A stretch of 64,000 nucleotides of DNA from Xiphias gladius (GCF_016859285.1 NC_053422.1:11207501-11271500); one strand, 5' to 3'. Positions 21,501-34,080 are shown, counted from the first letter of the stretch. Translations and numbers: made by a program. The notes: a model not told the origin generated them from the letters alone.

Positions 21501-23315
21501 GCCAGAGGAGGGGTGCTTACTTCCTCATGTCAACAGTAGTCACTGTAAATTTCACTCCTTTCAGCCACAGAACCATGAAGAGCCTTTGGCAGAACGGGCA
21601 GTTCCCCACGTTCTCACCATCGTGTCCAGCCTGAAAAGCACAGAAAAAGTATTGTTAAACAAATTTTGTTTTCTGATCAAAATGAGCCACCAATGTCCTG
21701 CAACCACGATATCTCTTTTCCCCTCCTTTGCTGATAAACAAGCAAGCGATAGGCGTCTCTGGGATATTCAAAGGCAGTTTTCTCCATGTAGGGGAAAAGG
21801 AGGCATGGTCTTGTGGCAGGCAACTCAAACCATGACAACACAGTCTGGTTAAAGCCCCTAATGGGTTTTTCTAGGTTCCATCTTTGAACCATAATGTTGT
21901 CAGTATGTTGATGTTAAAAAAAAAAATTGTTTGACATTTTGGGAAATTACTCACCTTCTTGCTGAGAGTTAGATGAGAAGATCAATGCCACCCTTGCATT
22001 TGTACAGTAAATATGAAGCTAGAGCCAACAGCTTATTGTCTTAATTTTGGAATAAGGTCTGAAAACAAGGAAGAACAGCTTGCCTGGCTCCGTCCAGAGA
22101 TAATAAAATCTGCCTACTAGCACCTCCAAAGCTCAATACATAACAGGATATCTCTTGTTTGTTTAAACCATACAAAAACCAAAAATGACAACGAGACAGT
22201 TTGTGCCGGCCTATTTCTTGGCTCGGATCCCTGATTTCCTAGAATCCTAGAAACAAGAAATAAAACCCTCCATAAAACCGCAACTTGTTGTTTTTGCACT
22301 TTGGTTTTTGTACAGAGTGTTTATTGTTGGATTTTGCTACCTTCAGACAGAGCCAGGCTAACTGTTTCCCCTTATTTCTAGTCATTATGCTAAGCTAAGC
22401 TAACAGGCTGCCGGCTGTAGCTTCATATTTAGTGGATCTTCTCATCTAACTCTCAGCAAGAAAGCGAATATATCCCAAAAATGTAAAACTATTCCTTGAA
22501 GTGACTGACTCTTGAATGTGTCATTGACAGAGAGACATTATATACCGTCTATGTATTGTTTTTGAGCTTCAATTGACCTTGTTTTATACAAAAACACAGT
22601 GTCTCCGTGCTGATATCATCAACTGAAACACATTTGTGTTCAGAGAAGGAAAAAAATGGAGAGATCCCAGTGTATTTTTTAGTGTTTAGATATTAGGAAA
22701 GAATGTGAAGTGACAAATAAGTAGGATGATTACCTACGTGACTGTGTGACTTCTTCTTCTCATAGATGCCTATATCTGAGTGTGCATAAGTAAAGTGGGT
22801 GTGCCTGCTTCAGGCTGGGGGCCAGTTGGCCTGCATGCTCCTCGCTCCTTCTGGGTGTACAATGATAAGTTGGACTGTCTGTCTGGGGCCAGAGGTCACT
22901 GATAAAAACATGCCGTGACCTTCAGCAGGAAACGCAAACACTTCAGCATCTGTAGCACATGGTATCTGGAGACGGCACCCATCAAAATGAGAGTTGTCCT
23001 CCAATTGATGCTGTTCAGACAGCGACTTACTGCGGATCTCTGCCCCTTTTGCAATACTGATACGTGAGAAGCAGGTCCTTGTGGGACTCCCTTGTTTGCC
23101 AATATATTTTCTCTTAGATAACAGTCTATGAAACAGTGACGTCTAATAATAAGCAGCACATTCTTTTGACAGTGAATTCAGGTCTAATTGGCTTTTGCCT
23201 CACATGTCACAATCGACTTTCTCATGAAAGTAATGAGTGAAAATGAAAAGAAATGACTGACCTTAATGAACAACTCAATGCTTGGCTCCTTGTCAGAGTT
23301 CTGCCGAAGTGCCAT
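18528..23315 (-). CDS. clic2: Chloride intracellular channel protein 2 (CLIC2)
   Basis: Six exons on the minus strand, in transcript order: 23315-23262, 21630-21521, 20908-20783, 20667-20567, 20075-19894 and 18689-18528. They give 244 codons plus stop (human 247). Lengths of 110, 126 and 182 nt match the CLIC family pattern; exon 4 is 101 nt, two codons shorter than usual. The protein has the thioredoxin-like N domain with the redox motif CPFC at residues 29-32, then [43 protein letters not shown] and the helical C domain ([45 protein letters not shown]). APPRYPHLSP with ESFDVG favours CLIC2 over other CLICs. Family knowledge: soluble GST-omega-like proteins that can insert in membranes; CLIC2 modulates ryanodine receptors. 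A minus-strand TATA box lies about 0.33 kb upstream of the ATG. Introns hold several MITEs. Confidence 0.95.
18770..19810 (+). mobile_element. Triple nest: MITE within MITE, with a LINE tail inside, in clic2 intron 5
   Basis: The outer element (about 18,770-19,800) is the 'ACTTAAGTA' hAT-type MITE. At 18,972-19,647 it is interrupted by the CAGTGATTCCCAAC...GGAACCCCACT element, preceded by GTTTAGTC. That inner element is longer than the one at 537-907 because about 320 bp (roughly 19,230-19,552) is inserted: a LINE 3' end reading GTAAAGCACTTTGAACTGCC then TAAATAAAGCTGCCTTGCCT. Sequence after the nest (CAGATAAATGCATTGGAG and before) again matches the outer element. Confidence 0.65.
20130..20450 (-). 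repeat. 'ACTTAAGTA' MITE family copy in clic2 intron 4
   Basis: Words such as GTACATTTACT, CCACTTTATGCTACCT, TACTTCTACTCTACTACATC and AGCTCCACCTCAACCAGCTA are shared with copies near 24,170 and 33,790. Its ends are not well preserved. No coding capacity. Confidence 0.55.
21926..22500. mobile_element. MITE with inverted ends (TTGCTGAGAGTTAGATGAGA type), clic2 intron 1
   Basis: The left end reads TTGACATTTTGGGAAATTAC then TTGCTGAGAGTTAGATGAGA; the right end reads TCTCATCTAACTCTCAGCAA followed by AAGCGAATATATCCCAAAAA. The ends are inverted copies of each other over about 50 bp. The interior contains AAGCTAAGCTAACAGGCTGC. The same family occurs at 26,402-26,600 (left half) and 53,892-54,829. Confidence 0.75.
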
Positions 23316-23640
23316 CTCGTCCCAGAAAAGTTTTATTCACTTTTTTTTTTTTTTTTTTTAAATTCCTTGTCCTTGCTCCAGTCAAAGCTTCTCCTTAAGT
23401 CAGTGGTTTTGTGCACCCTTAAAATATCCACAGCGCTGAAAAGGAAACTGATAATAGTGTCCCTAAACAAGTGCCGCTCTGGTTTCAAGTGCCTTTCACG
23501 TTCGTGGATGTCAAGAGAAAGTGTAACACCTCACGGCTGGTCGTATTTTGTGTGAGGGCTCCTTGGAGGCTATCACACTGAACATATTTCACGAGTCAGA
23601 CGAGAGGGAGGCTCCAAAGAGATGGGCGGGGTACAAGCTC

Positions 23641-23647
23641 TTATATA
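23641..23647 (-). promoter_or_regulatory. TATA box of clic2
   Basis: Read on the minus strand the sequence is GGGTATATAAGAGC. It lies about 330 bases upstream of the clic2 ATG, so the leader would be about 300 nt unless a 5' intron exists. Confidence 0.55.
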
Positions 23648-23699
23648 CCCCAAGCCAAAATCTAAAAAGAGCTTAAAATAGTAGGTCCCTCTGCATATT

Positions 23700-24160
23700 G
23701 CAATTTACAGGAACTGATAACACCATGTGAACACAAATTTAGACAATTAATTTGTATTCACTCACATTCCAACACTGTTAGGTATGGAAGGAATAATAGA
23801 GGAACACTTTTCACAGGAAGGCTTTAGTTAATACAAAGCACCCACCGTGTACTGAGGGACACTGGGAAACACCTAATCTAGTTTAGTTCTAGAAAAATAA
23901 CTTTCAGTTTTACATCTGTGTGACTTAATAAAGTACAACATATGTGATTTGGCCTCAGGAATGTTAAGAAGTACCTGAACATACAGTTTAAAAGTTAAAC
24001 TGATTTTGTGAATTAGTATAACTGAAGCGTATTTGTATATTTGATAATGATTAACAAGTCTATTTTGCTGCCATTATGAATGTAGGCGTGAGAAAATCAA
24101 CCCAATAATCCCTCAAAATGCCTGTTTTCTCCTAATTTGTAGCTGATTAAAAAGTGGTAG
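23700..24160. other. clic2/eva1c-like intergenic sequence, nothing recognised
   Basis: AT-rich sequence without open frames, known repeat words or promoter signals that I could identify. It separates the divergent clic2 and eva1c-like genes. Confidence 0.5.
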
Positions 24161-24164
24161 ACAG

Positions 24165-24665
24165 TTTCCACCACTACCTATATCTAAGTACTCAAGTACT
24201 GTACTTGAGAACAAATCTGAGGAACTTGTGCTTTACGTGAATATTTCCATTTCGTTTTCATCTTATACTCCTACTCCACTACATTTAAAAAACTTTCTTA
24301 GATTAAGATTTTGCATACAACACATGCAATGATCTTATAAAATCTGACACTTTGTTACAGAGCAAACCACAAAACGGTATATAAAACCATTAATATTAGC
24401 TCCACCAGCTACAACAGTAAAATGCTGCTTAAAGGTTAATGCACCGGTAACAATAATCCAATAAGAGAATATGTAGTAATATTAATAACATTGAATTTAC
24501 TAATTCTACATAGTGATTACTTTTACTTGTAATCCTTTAAGTACATTTTGCTGATAATATGTAAATATTTTCACCTAGTAAAAGTTTAAATGTAGGACCT
24601 AATTGAGTGTTTTTACATTGCAGTATTGCTACTTTTACTTAAGTAAAGAACCTGGATAATCTTCA
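24165..24665 (-). repeat. 'ACTTAAGTA' hAT-type MITE copy, inverted orientation
   Basis: The segment begins near TTTCCACCACTACC and holds TACTCCTACTCCACTACATT, AGCTCCACCAGCTACAACAG, TAAAATGCTGCTTAAAGG and TACTTTTACTTAAGTAAAGA. These are reverse-oriented words of the 5908-6400 family. No TSD was resolved. Confidence 0.6.
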
Positions 24666-24669
24666 AACT

Positions 24670-26200
24670 ACAAAGTACAGTCTCTATTAACGTTTTCACC
24701 TATACTGTACCTACAGAAGAAGGGGTGTGGCTGGGTTTTATCACCATAGTTTCAAACTATGATGGGCTACTTTGGGGGTATTTTGAGTAACGCAGTGAGT
24801 CACGGTGGAGGAAGTCCCCTGAGTGTTTAGGGTATAAAAAGGACAGAGGTGAGCTTTTGTTTTGATTGGTGATATGCAGTGAAGAAAATACTTAGTCATA
24901 AAAAAACAAAATCATTTGATAATTTCTTTTAAGGAATACTAACATTTTTAGAAGTGATAATTAGTAATGGTATGTGAAGCTGTTTTAGTAGATAAATGAA
25001 TGAATGACGGTTAACTATCATCTCATGACCACATGTCCTCAGAGATCTGGGGACTAATGGCTCACTTCAGTATTGGTGCTTCTTGTAATATGGTATCACT
25101 TACACTAAATAGGGGTAGGGAAATTTTATGATGAAATCCCCGCACTTTGGTGCAGACTTCCCTAAAGAAATACGAGCAAGATTATGCAATGCATTTAAAA
25201 GGAATTTAGAAACAAAATACTCCAAAAGACACAGGGCTCTGTGCCATGTTTATCTTAAGAGAATTTGAAGAATTAAGATCACCGAGAAGGAGGATGAAAA
25301 ACAAATCCACTGAAATTCCAAACCAATCCTGGAAAAATCTGATGAATAACACACAACCATCATAGGAAATTAAACAGATACAGAGAAAGCTGAAGAAAAA
25401 AAAAACCCTCCTCCTCTTTCCCTTTTTCCTTTTAAATGTCTACAAAGTCAGGGAGGTTATGGCCTGAGATTTTCCACCTATGTGAAACCTAATCTCCCTT
25501 TCCACAACCCCTCCTCGAAGATAGCCAGAGTAGACAGTTTTAATGAATAATTGGTCCCTTTATTGACACTTCCTGTGGTAGGTAAACGGAATTTTACTGG
25601 AGTATAAGGTGGGAGTGTCTCTCCTACTTACACACATGATTAAAATGTGGGCTTCTCATTTTGACTTATCAGTCTCCATTATTACATCCACTCCACTGCT
25701 ATGGAGGGAGTGTTTCTTGGAGCTAGTGTGATAAATGACTGGGGTGCTATTCAGAAATTAATTTTGATTCACCATTGCAAGAGGCTGCGATCAGTGCTGG
25801 TGAAGGACTTCCCCTGTATTAGAATATGTATCAGTGTTTGGTTGGTATGACAACAGCTATCACAAAGGGTTGAGAAAGACAGGATGTGTAAAAGGGAAAT
25901 TAAGGTTAAAATCACAGCCTTTATAATTAAAAATGAAACTAACTGATTCTGGTAACACACCGAGGATCTTCAATAGGAGAGATTTCCTGGAAAAAAACTG
26001 GCAGCTCTGGAAACGAGTGACACGACAATGATCTTTCACTTCCTCTTCTACAGAAAAAAAGATAGGAAAGCCCTCGTGGAAAGCGATACACATATCTCCA
26101 GTCGCCACACACAGCCGCTGGAAATGACCTCCTGGAAAAAAGTCCCTTATCTACATAAACAGGACCCTTGCTGTTGACAACTCCAACTCCAATGAGTCTT
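24670..26200. other. Intergenic sequence, no recognised gene
   Basis: No gene, promoter or known repeat was identified here. Short A-runs and pyrimidine-rich patches (near 25,410) occur. Upstream control elements of the eva1c-like gene could lie here but none can be named. Confidence 0.5.
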
Positions 26201-26209
26201 AATTTTACC

Positions 26210-26212
<3 letters not shown>

Positions 26213-26273
<61 letters not shown>

Positions 26274-26275
26274 CA
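26213..26275 (+). repeat. Compound (CA)n(CACG)n microsatellite
   Basis: A (CA)n run passes directly into about eight CACG/GCAC units. It is alternating purine-pyrimidine over its full length. Reading frames across it are low-complexity artefacts. Confidence 0.95.
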
Positions 26276-26401
26276 CTAAAGGTCAAGATGTTATCCTTCA
26301 AGCAAAGTAGAAACATGCTTGTGATTCACTGCTGCTCTGTAATGGATTCAGTGTGTCTTGACATTTCTACATAGAAAAATAAACATTTTGGTCAGAGACA
26401 G

Positions 26402-26600
26402 TTCAAAACGTTGGGTAATTTGGGATTTTTTTATTTGCTTTCTTTTTGAGAGTAAGATGAGAAGACTGATACCACTCCCTCGTCTGTGAGTTAGGTGCAG
26501 AGCTGGAGCTGGAGCTGGAGCTGGAGCTGGGAGGTGATTAGCCTAAACACCGGTAGCAGGAGGGAACAGCGAGCCTGGCTGCCGGGTGGTTTAAGGCCGA
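26402..26600 (+). repeat. Left half of the inverted-end MITE with a GGAGCT minisatellite
   Basis: TTGGGTAATTTGGGATTTTT, then GAGAGTAAGATGAGAAGACT, match the left end of the 21,926-22,500 element. GGAGCT is repeated about five times at 26,500-26,530. No right end is visible. Confidence 0.55.
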
Positions 26601-27075
26601 GTTACGCACTGTGGCTCTACTTTAAGGACAAAGACGTTGCTGTCTCATATTGAGAGTATAATGCCTGATAAAAGTCTATCAAAATGTTGCTTTTTAAATA
26701 AACACAGTGCTGGCAATGTTCGGGACTTCGCTGCCTTTATATTCAAAACTTCTCCTACGCACCTGTCCACCAAATGTGCATTACATAATATTCACTTTGA
26801 TATTCAATGATTCAGATTAAATGCAGATGTATGTCTATTAGCATCCGAACGAATACAACATCATACCAAGCTCAGCCAAAGCAGCACAGGAGCTCAGTTG
26901 TCAGCTGTGTTCAGAGCAGTAAACTGTGATTTTTTTTTTTTTTTTTATTGTTAAAGGGGGGGTGGCTGTTGACACAATGGCACCACTGACCCACTGACCG
27001 CTCTCTCCTAGGCAGTCAATTGCGCAACAAGCCATTACAACAAAGCCCTGCGGTCTGTCATGCAGGATATGCACA

Positions 27076-30000
27076 ATGACAGTACCATGGAGTTTCTGCT
27101 GGTCTTTCTGTCTTCTGGCTCTCCTTCTGGCTCTGAAGTTACACACCGCACATTCGGCTCCTGATTTCTCTCGTAAGTGCTTTGTTTATGACACCAGTAA
27201 CTGCTTTTGCTAGAGAAAGCCAAAATGCTGACCGCTTACTTTTCAGTTGTGTAGGCTTTGCAAGGGAAGCGTCACAAAGACATTCAACATTTCCTATTTA
27301 ATCTGCACATCCTGCTTTCCAAACAGCTGGTGCAAATCACGCTGAGGGACCAGAATCAGGGTGAAGAGGCTGCTGTACAGGTCCTGAACTCAAATCTTCA
27401 CAGAGTAGGATTAGATACTCCCACAGTGATAAACAAACTGCAGCTGAGTTGGGATTATAAGTCGAGCTGTTTGGTTATTTGGACTGCATGACTGATAACA
27501 TTATGGTACCAATGATATATTCAGACAAAAACCAAAGGTAGCTTTTGTCTCAGACACTGCCATTGTGAGCAGTGCATTGTATCTCTCTATCTGACCCTGG
27601 CAGAGATCTTCATTTTTTGTGTGGCTATAGGCTCTGAGGGGCCTAATAATAGTTCATTGTCAGCGAGCGCCTGGTACTGCCTCGCATTTGCTCCCTGAAG
27701 CTTCAAACTGCCACACACACACACACACACGCACGCACACACACACGACACACACACACGTCACAGGGGGCCAAGTACAGGAAGCACAAATGGGAGGGGA
27801 GACTTATTCCAGTGTTCATGTGTCATTGTTGTCCATATTTATATTTGTGGTCATAGTCCAAATAATGTCTTGGACAGCTACACCCAATGACTGAGACACC
27901 ACCCAGTCGCAAATCCAGGACCAAGCTGCAAGGACTAAAAAAAGCAAGTCACACTATTGACTTACCAGTTATGAACAATAAAGGACTTTTAAATGATGTA
28001 ATATCTAGTAATAATAACTGAGCCCACTGGTCATTTCTACTTCACTAACATGGGAAAATAATTGCCTCGTTAGCAGTAAATCAAATCTGAAACTCTTGTT
28101 GATTAACTGACATAAGCCAAACAGGAGTTATACTTATTTATATATTTAAATTAGGTGAGTCACACATTAAACCACTGTGTGAGATTAGATATCAGCTTTT
28201 GTATTAATTAACATCATACTGTTGACTGTTCACCGGGTTACATGCCTGCTGATTTGCTTTAAGTTGCGCTACTGATTTTTTTCCCCACCTGTATAGGGAA
28301 TGCTAAGTAACTTTCAGCAATCAGCAGACACATAAAGTGAAATCAGCGTTGCCTTATGTTCTCTTTTAGTTTATCTTCACACCATTCTGAAGAACCACAC
28401 GGCTCATGCGTGTGAGGGAGGCACGCTCATCATTGAGTGTCCCTCCAGGACGTCTGTGGCCGTCCTTTCAGCTTTCTATGGACGACGTGTTCCGAATCAG
28501 CATTTGTGCCCCTCTGCAAGTGCAAACACAACTGTGGAGGAGGACACAGCATGCTCTTCACCAGTCGCTATCGAGGTATATAAAGCCACAGTGAGATGAA
28601 TGTGAACTCGGCCTTTGTTTTAGTAAAGCGCTCTGCCCTCCAAAAAAGCTTAAATGAGTCACTCACACTGCAGGTGACAGTGGTCAACATGTTTTCCGCC
28701 TTTGCAGAAAGTGCTGTCAGAGTGTCAGGATCGACGTTCCTGTCACATCCCTGTCTTCAGTCCAGTGTTTGGACAGGACCCCTGTCCACTCACCAGCAAG
28801 TACCTCCTAGTCTCCTACAAGTGCAGACCAGGTAGGCCACTGAGCTCCTGTATTAAATAGGTGGACAGTAATGTCACCAAAACACTGGTGATCAGGTTAC
28901 TACATTTCTATATGATGATTTGTTTTTTATTTATTTTGCTTAACTGATAGTATTAAGCAAACAACCTTGTGTGTTTTGCATGTTTAAATCTATTTCTGCA
29001 TGTTTGTATTTCCAGAGCTAAGCATGAAAGATCATTCTTGAACTTGTAGTTTGACAGAGTTTGACAAAACAGTACCAACTGAAAATCCACTCACTGGTTT
29101 TTACCTGGGCTTTTAACCATGTCATACATTCTTCATCAACAGGCTGATTTTGCTCAGTTGTCATGGAGATGTATAAGTAAATGTGTGAACTCAGTAGCTG
29201 TCATGATTTAATCCATTGCACTTCTTATGACAAACATTTCACAGTTTTTTAAGAGTCATCATTGCCATGTTTTTCCTCAGACGAACCACTGGTTTCTCAA
29301 CATTTTTATTAAGTATAAAAATCAACTCACTGTGAAATATAGAAATATTCCCGAAATCACAGTCATCAATCACAGTTCAAGGGTAGGTTCACAATTTTCA
29401 GAGTTTGATTTAAAATAACAGCCACGTACATATACAGTATGTACATGGAAACCTTTTTTTGCCTGTTGTAATCACTCCTCCTGTTCATACTGGCCATTAA
29501 AAGATCCCTTCGAAATGGGATAAAATCCAGAGTCCTTGTTCTGTGTAAAAATTCACTGCATAGTTTCTCTTAAGTCAACATGAGGCCTCAGCAGGCTGAC
29601 TTACATAACATCAAGTGGGTATCTTCCAAAGTTATTGTCTTTTTATTCTTACAAGGAGCGACTTCTGCATGAAAAACACTGAAAGTTTGGAAGGTACCCA
29701 CTTCGTTTGTCTAACCACATACCACACAGTGACATACACACATACCACCCAACAATAACAACTTTGGCAGTAATACGAGTCGACACGATGTTCACCGTGC
29801 TGGATTACCTATGTCAGCCATTTGATTTATAGAAACAAATGGAAACCATACTGCCCGGAGGCGAGCACAGCAGGAACAAATGAGGTTACTAGTAAAGTAC
29901 TGAGCCAAAACATGCAAAAATATAAGTACAAAATGTTCCTTAAAGTTGCTTTGCTACCTTAAATGCTTTTTTATGTCCGTACTCGTAAACTCATGTTATC

Positions 30001-32664
30001 TGATTTTCAGAGCACCATCGCACAAGACTGGTGTGTGAAAATGAGCGTCTGAGGCTGATGTGTAAAAATAAGACTGTCCTTGCCATCTACTCGGCCACGT
30101 TTGGACACCTTCTGCACGGCAGTCCTTACTGTCCTCAGGAACCTGGATCACAAAATGATATGGGTCTGAAACAGGGCACTTAAGCATCATCTAGTGGCCA
30201 AATAGTGGAACAAATGTCAATTGTATAGACATGGCAGAGAATAAATTGTCTGTGCCCTCTTCATCCATTAGTAGTTGTTAAATTATGCAGAATTATTATT
30301 TATTCCCTTGTGACTATTTTTAGCAAAACTGTGTATAATTTCAATTATAAAGTTGCTGATCAGAGCTTAGATGTGAAATTAGATCATTATTTACAATATC
30401 ACACTTATTTCCGCATCGTAATTATTTATTCATTCATCTACAGAGTGCCTGTCACCTCTGGCTCTGAGGAAGGTGTCACGCAGGTGTCACGGCAGAGCAA
30501 ACTGTTCAGTCCTGGCCGATACTCAGACCTTTGGGGACCCTTGTTTCCCTGGCACCAGGAAACACCTGCGGGTGTCCTTCACTTGTGGTAAGTGACAGAC
30601 GATGTCACTGCTTGTGACTGACGAGCGATTTGGTTTGCTGCACTTCTGTAAAAATCTCTCGTTTCCTCTTTAGTACCCCGGTATCTTCTGGAAGATGTGG
30701 GCCGAGGGTCAACAGATCCTTTCCGGATTTCAGACTACACACACGGTGAGAGTAGGACTGAATGCTCACGGGTTTCTTAGCTTGCAGCAGAGTTTGACTG
30801 GTGTCTGAGCCCAGACCCCTCTCACCTGCAGGTGGATGGTACACTGGCCCTACCTACAGGCCTCAAAATGTGCTCTTAACCAACTCTCTGGAGATCGTTG
30901 AAAAAATATTGGGTATGTGCACTGATGCCTGTAGACCTCAGGCTGGGGCTGCATGTGCAGTTCTTATCATTGTTGTAGATTGTTTTTTTAAAGGCCCATA
31001 CAGGTGCTCTTGCACATTATTTTGCACATAAATACTTTGTATTACTGCTGACAATTTTCTTTAGCATGCTACAGATTTTTATATTGTTTTCTTCCTATTG
31101 AATTCCTTTCAGTTTATTACAATATTAAAAATCAAATTACACATACTTGAAAATTGCTTAATATATGTAAACCTTCATAGTGAACATTGACTCCTTTTTT
31201 AATTTTTGTCAAAGTTCCATTATCATAGCCTGGTAATGCAACTGAAAGCCTGATCTGATATTTATTGTGTTTTTTTAAATTATATTATATATATAATATA
31301 ATATTTTAGGTAATTTTCCACTAAATAAAATTGTACAGCTGTACAGCACCAGGTTATAGTGAGCCTGCATTAAAATTAGTTCAGCAATTTAAACATCTTT
31401 GACAGCTTACTAACTCTACTTCAAAAAATTACTGTACAACCTGCACCACAGGTTTCCTTTGATGGTTCCGTACAATTTTTATGTAATATTTATCGAGAGA
31501 GGTGTCATTGAGGACTGCTGTTTCAGAAAGCTTTGTTAGACAGCCTCGTTTTATCTAGTGGATGAAGAAAATAGAGAAGTTTAAGCTTAGTTTCCAGCAA
31601 AACATAACTTTAAAGTTGAACTTAACCTGAAAAATGCAATGGAAAAAAATGGCAAGTGACAGTGAACAATGCAGGGGTACGCTGGTAGGAAGGCCGTTTA
31701 CTTTTTCCATGCCCAATGGCTCACTGTCTCTTAATCTGTCCATATGGATTAATGTGTCCACCGGTTAAGACAAACAATAAGCAAATATGGGCCCGTATAA
31801 AAAAAATTAATGTGTACTTCAATAAATTCTGCATTAAAATGTGCCTGTGTGATGGCTGTAGCGTCCTACCAGTCCAGCACAGAGACACGGTGACCACAAA
31901 GACTTGAGTACAACCTGTGTTTTCAGCTGCATTACTAGTTAACAATAATGTAACTGACAAAATACTGAATATAAAGACAACTAAATGTTCCCTGTAAACA
32001 ATTACCTATCTTGAGTTGAAGCTTTTGCGAGTTGATTTTCATAAAACACTTACAACTGAAATCAGCGGCAAGCAGATTCATCAATCCAAACACCTATGGC
32101 ATACTTACTACAAAGTTTATGTGATTGTTGGCTAACCCACAAAGACACCTTTTTGGTCTTTCAGTGAAAATTTGGTGCAGAAGGCTGCGATAATAACAAC
32201 TGTGCTACTTTGCTGTGTCTAATACCAACATGTTTTTAATCTAGTTTGACCCATGATCCTCTCTTGCCTCTCTGCCAGGTCTACCGGAGAAAGTGGCTCT
32301 GTACTTTGTCTCTGGCATCTGTGCTGGTCTGGTGTTCCTGCTCTGCCTGTTCGGCCTGCGCTCCACATTAGTGAGAGATGTTAAAGGTCTGGTGTCTGAC
32401 CTGAACGATGAGCTGAAAGCATCTCGCAGACGGCGCAAGGAGTTCATGGAGGACCTCTACGATGATGAGATCTCAGACACGTCGTCCTTCTGTCGACTCA
32501 CGCAGTCCTACCGCACAACAGACATCTTCAGTCCTCCCACGTTGAGAGTAGAGATGGTTGATCGTGGGATGGAACAGACGGGGGATGTGCCCAACGGAGA
32601 CATTTGGCCACATCAAGACTCCAGCCCTTATGCCATTCACAAGATTAAAACCTACAACAATTAA
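27076..32664 (+). CDS. eva1c: EVA-1 homolog C-like membrane protein (two SUEL lectin domains, FAM176 tail)
   Basis: Eight exons join in frame: 27076-27172, 28370-28575, 28708-28831, 30011-30163, 30444-30587, 30674-30745, 30832-30912 and 32279-32664, for 420 codons plus stop (human EVA1C 441). The first exon encodes a signal peptide ([19 protein letters not shown]). Exons 2-3 form the first galactose-binding SUEL lectin domain (HTAHACEGGTLIIECPSR, SAFYGRR, FGQDPCPLTSKYLLVSYKC). Exons 4-5 form the second (VCENERLRLMCKNKT, IYSATFG, FGDPCFPGTRKHLRVSFTC). Exon 8 holds the membrane span (VALYFVSGICAGLVFLLCLF) and the cytoplasmic Eva-1/FAM176 tail (DDEISDTSSFCRL). Family knowledge: EVA-1 proteins are Slit-Robo co-receptors and bind heparan sulfate. 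The exon 4 donor (G|GTCTGA) is weak but keeps the frame. Fish carry EVA1C paralogues, so orthology to mammalian EVA1C itself is less sure than the family. Confidence 0.9.
27714..27760 (+). repeat. (CA)n microsatellite in eva1c-like intron 1
   Basis: Interrupted CA/CACG repeats of about 45 bp. The intron (27,173-28,369) shows no other recognisable element. Confidence 0.9.
28832..30010. other. eva1c-like intron 3, nothing recognised
   Basis: AT-rich intronic sequence without known repeat words. A near-palindrome GTACATATACAGTATGTAC lies near 29,426. Confidence 0.5.
30913..32278. other. eva1c-like intron 7, nothing recognised
   Basis: Intronic AT-rich sequence with a TA-rich stretch near 31,280-31,305. 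No repeat family could be assigned. Confidence 0.5.
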
Positions 32665-33024
32665 CATGTATTAGTTCAACTACTTTTACAGCATGTTCTG
32701 CTAGAAAATTTAAGTTGCGGACTGACATTATACAAAGATGTTTGTTTTAATTCTAACTGAACTTAACTATTCCTTGTTATCTGTGTTCTGCCTTTCATAA
32801 AATGTCATATAAGATAATGAGTCAAATACATGAAGTCCTGACACACTAGGTGGTTAATCATTATCAGGATTAATATCAGACGATTTGTTTTTGCTTTAAA
32901 TTAATTTCAAATGCAATATTATTTTGTAAAATAACATTAAGGTCAAAGATTAAGCCTAAATTAATTATATTTTTTGCCCAGATTTGGTTGTAGGATGTCA
33001 TGTAAAAATCTTGAGACCGGTATG

Positions 33025-33314
33025 TACACTCAGGGTCCACTTTATTAGGTGTCATAGAGGTGTTATTTAAACTATATGTTTTAGCACTAACTAACAATAA
33101 TTAGGAACACATCTTACTATAATATAGTCCAGTACAACACCACCTTTGACTTTAACCTCAGCAATAAACAGGTAATTGAACGTACACATCTCCGACAGTC
33201 TCACGAAAACTGAACCTCGTGTGCTCTGTAGGGAGAGATGTTATGGCTGAGCTGTTGTATTGCATTGCACTGGATTTTACGGGAGTACCTAAAAAAGTGG
33301 GCGCTGAGTGTACA
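33025..33314. mobile_element. Inverted-repeat element (TACACTCAGGGTCCACTTTA type)
   Basis: The left end TACACTCAGGGTCCACTTTA continues TTAGGT; the right end reads ACCTAAAAAAGTGGGCGCTGAGTGTAC. They are imperfect inverted copies of about 26 bp that bound a 290-bp non-coding element. It lies at the end of the eva1c-like 3' UTR. The candidate polyadenylation signal AATAAA (33,163-33,168) is inside the element. A half copy lies near 5500. Confidence 0.75.
33163..33168 (+). terminator. Candidate eva1c-like polyadenylation signal
   Basis: AATAAA in CAGCAATAAACAGG, about 500 bases after the stop codon. It would be supplied by the inserted inverted-repeat element at 33,025-33,314. Confidence 0.4.
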
Positions 33315-33699
33315 GTTTATTGCAATGTAAGTCATACTAACCAAGAAAGACTGTATCATTGAGGTGAGACTTGTGTGTTCTCTTTAATGTCTTGTACTAC
33401 TTGAAATGTTACAGAATTAAAGCTCCGCGCACCGTAAAGGATACGATCTAGACTGACTGGGAAACATTGCATCTTGTTGGACAGTCTCCGTCAGATGCCC
33501 ACAGCATTAAATGTAGAATACTTAAAACTGTGTTGCAGGTGGATTCAAGGGCTATCCAGCAGTGTATGTTATAACCTACTGTTATAGCCGCCTTATGTAC
33601 TGTAGGTCTAAGAGGAAACTAAAAAAATTAAATCATTGGCAAAACAAACTCTGCACAGAAAATGAAGCGATTTAGAGATGTATAATTAAGTAGCTTGGA

Positions 33700-34080
33700 C
33701 CAAAGGTTGCCGACGAGGATTTGTGACTGCGGGGGTCTCTTTGGAGGGGGACGACGCCTGGTTTGGGAAACACTAGACTAAAGTTAAAACTAGCTCCACC
33801 TTGAGGTGCTACAGCAGTAAAATGCTGCTTATTCATTCATGCATCCGTATTAATAATGCAATTTATGACAATATATCAGTCACAGGGACCAATTTTTTGC
33901 AAAACAAGTACTTTTAATACTTTAAGTTGATTTTTTCTGATAATACTTTCATATTTTTAATTAAACAGAATTTTAAAGGCAGAACTTTTACTATTACTGG
34001 AGTATATCTACATTGTTGTAATGGTAGTTTTACTTAGGTAAAGGATCAGAGTACAAATAAAGATTTTTTATATACAAAAC
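33700..34080 (-). mobile_element. Third composite MITE copy, inverted orientation
   Basis: Reading the minus strand, the outer 'ACTTAAGTA' element (GCAGCATTTTACTGCTGTAG, then AGCTAGTTTTAACTTTAGTC) is joined to TAGTGTTTCCCAAACCAGGC and CCCCCTCCAAAGAGACCCCC, the inner element. The junction is the same as at 537 and 18,972. The inner element is truncated toward 33,700. Confidence 0.6.

Noticed and set aside
26168-26374. Open frames over the CA/CACG microsatellite (both strands)
   Set aside because: Low-complexity peptides (Thr-His, Arg-Ala-Cys-Val runs) produced by the repeat.
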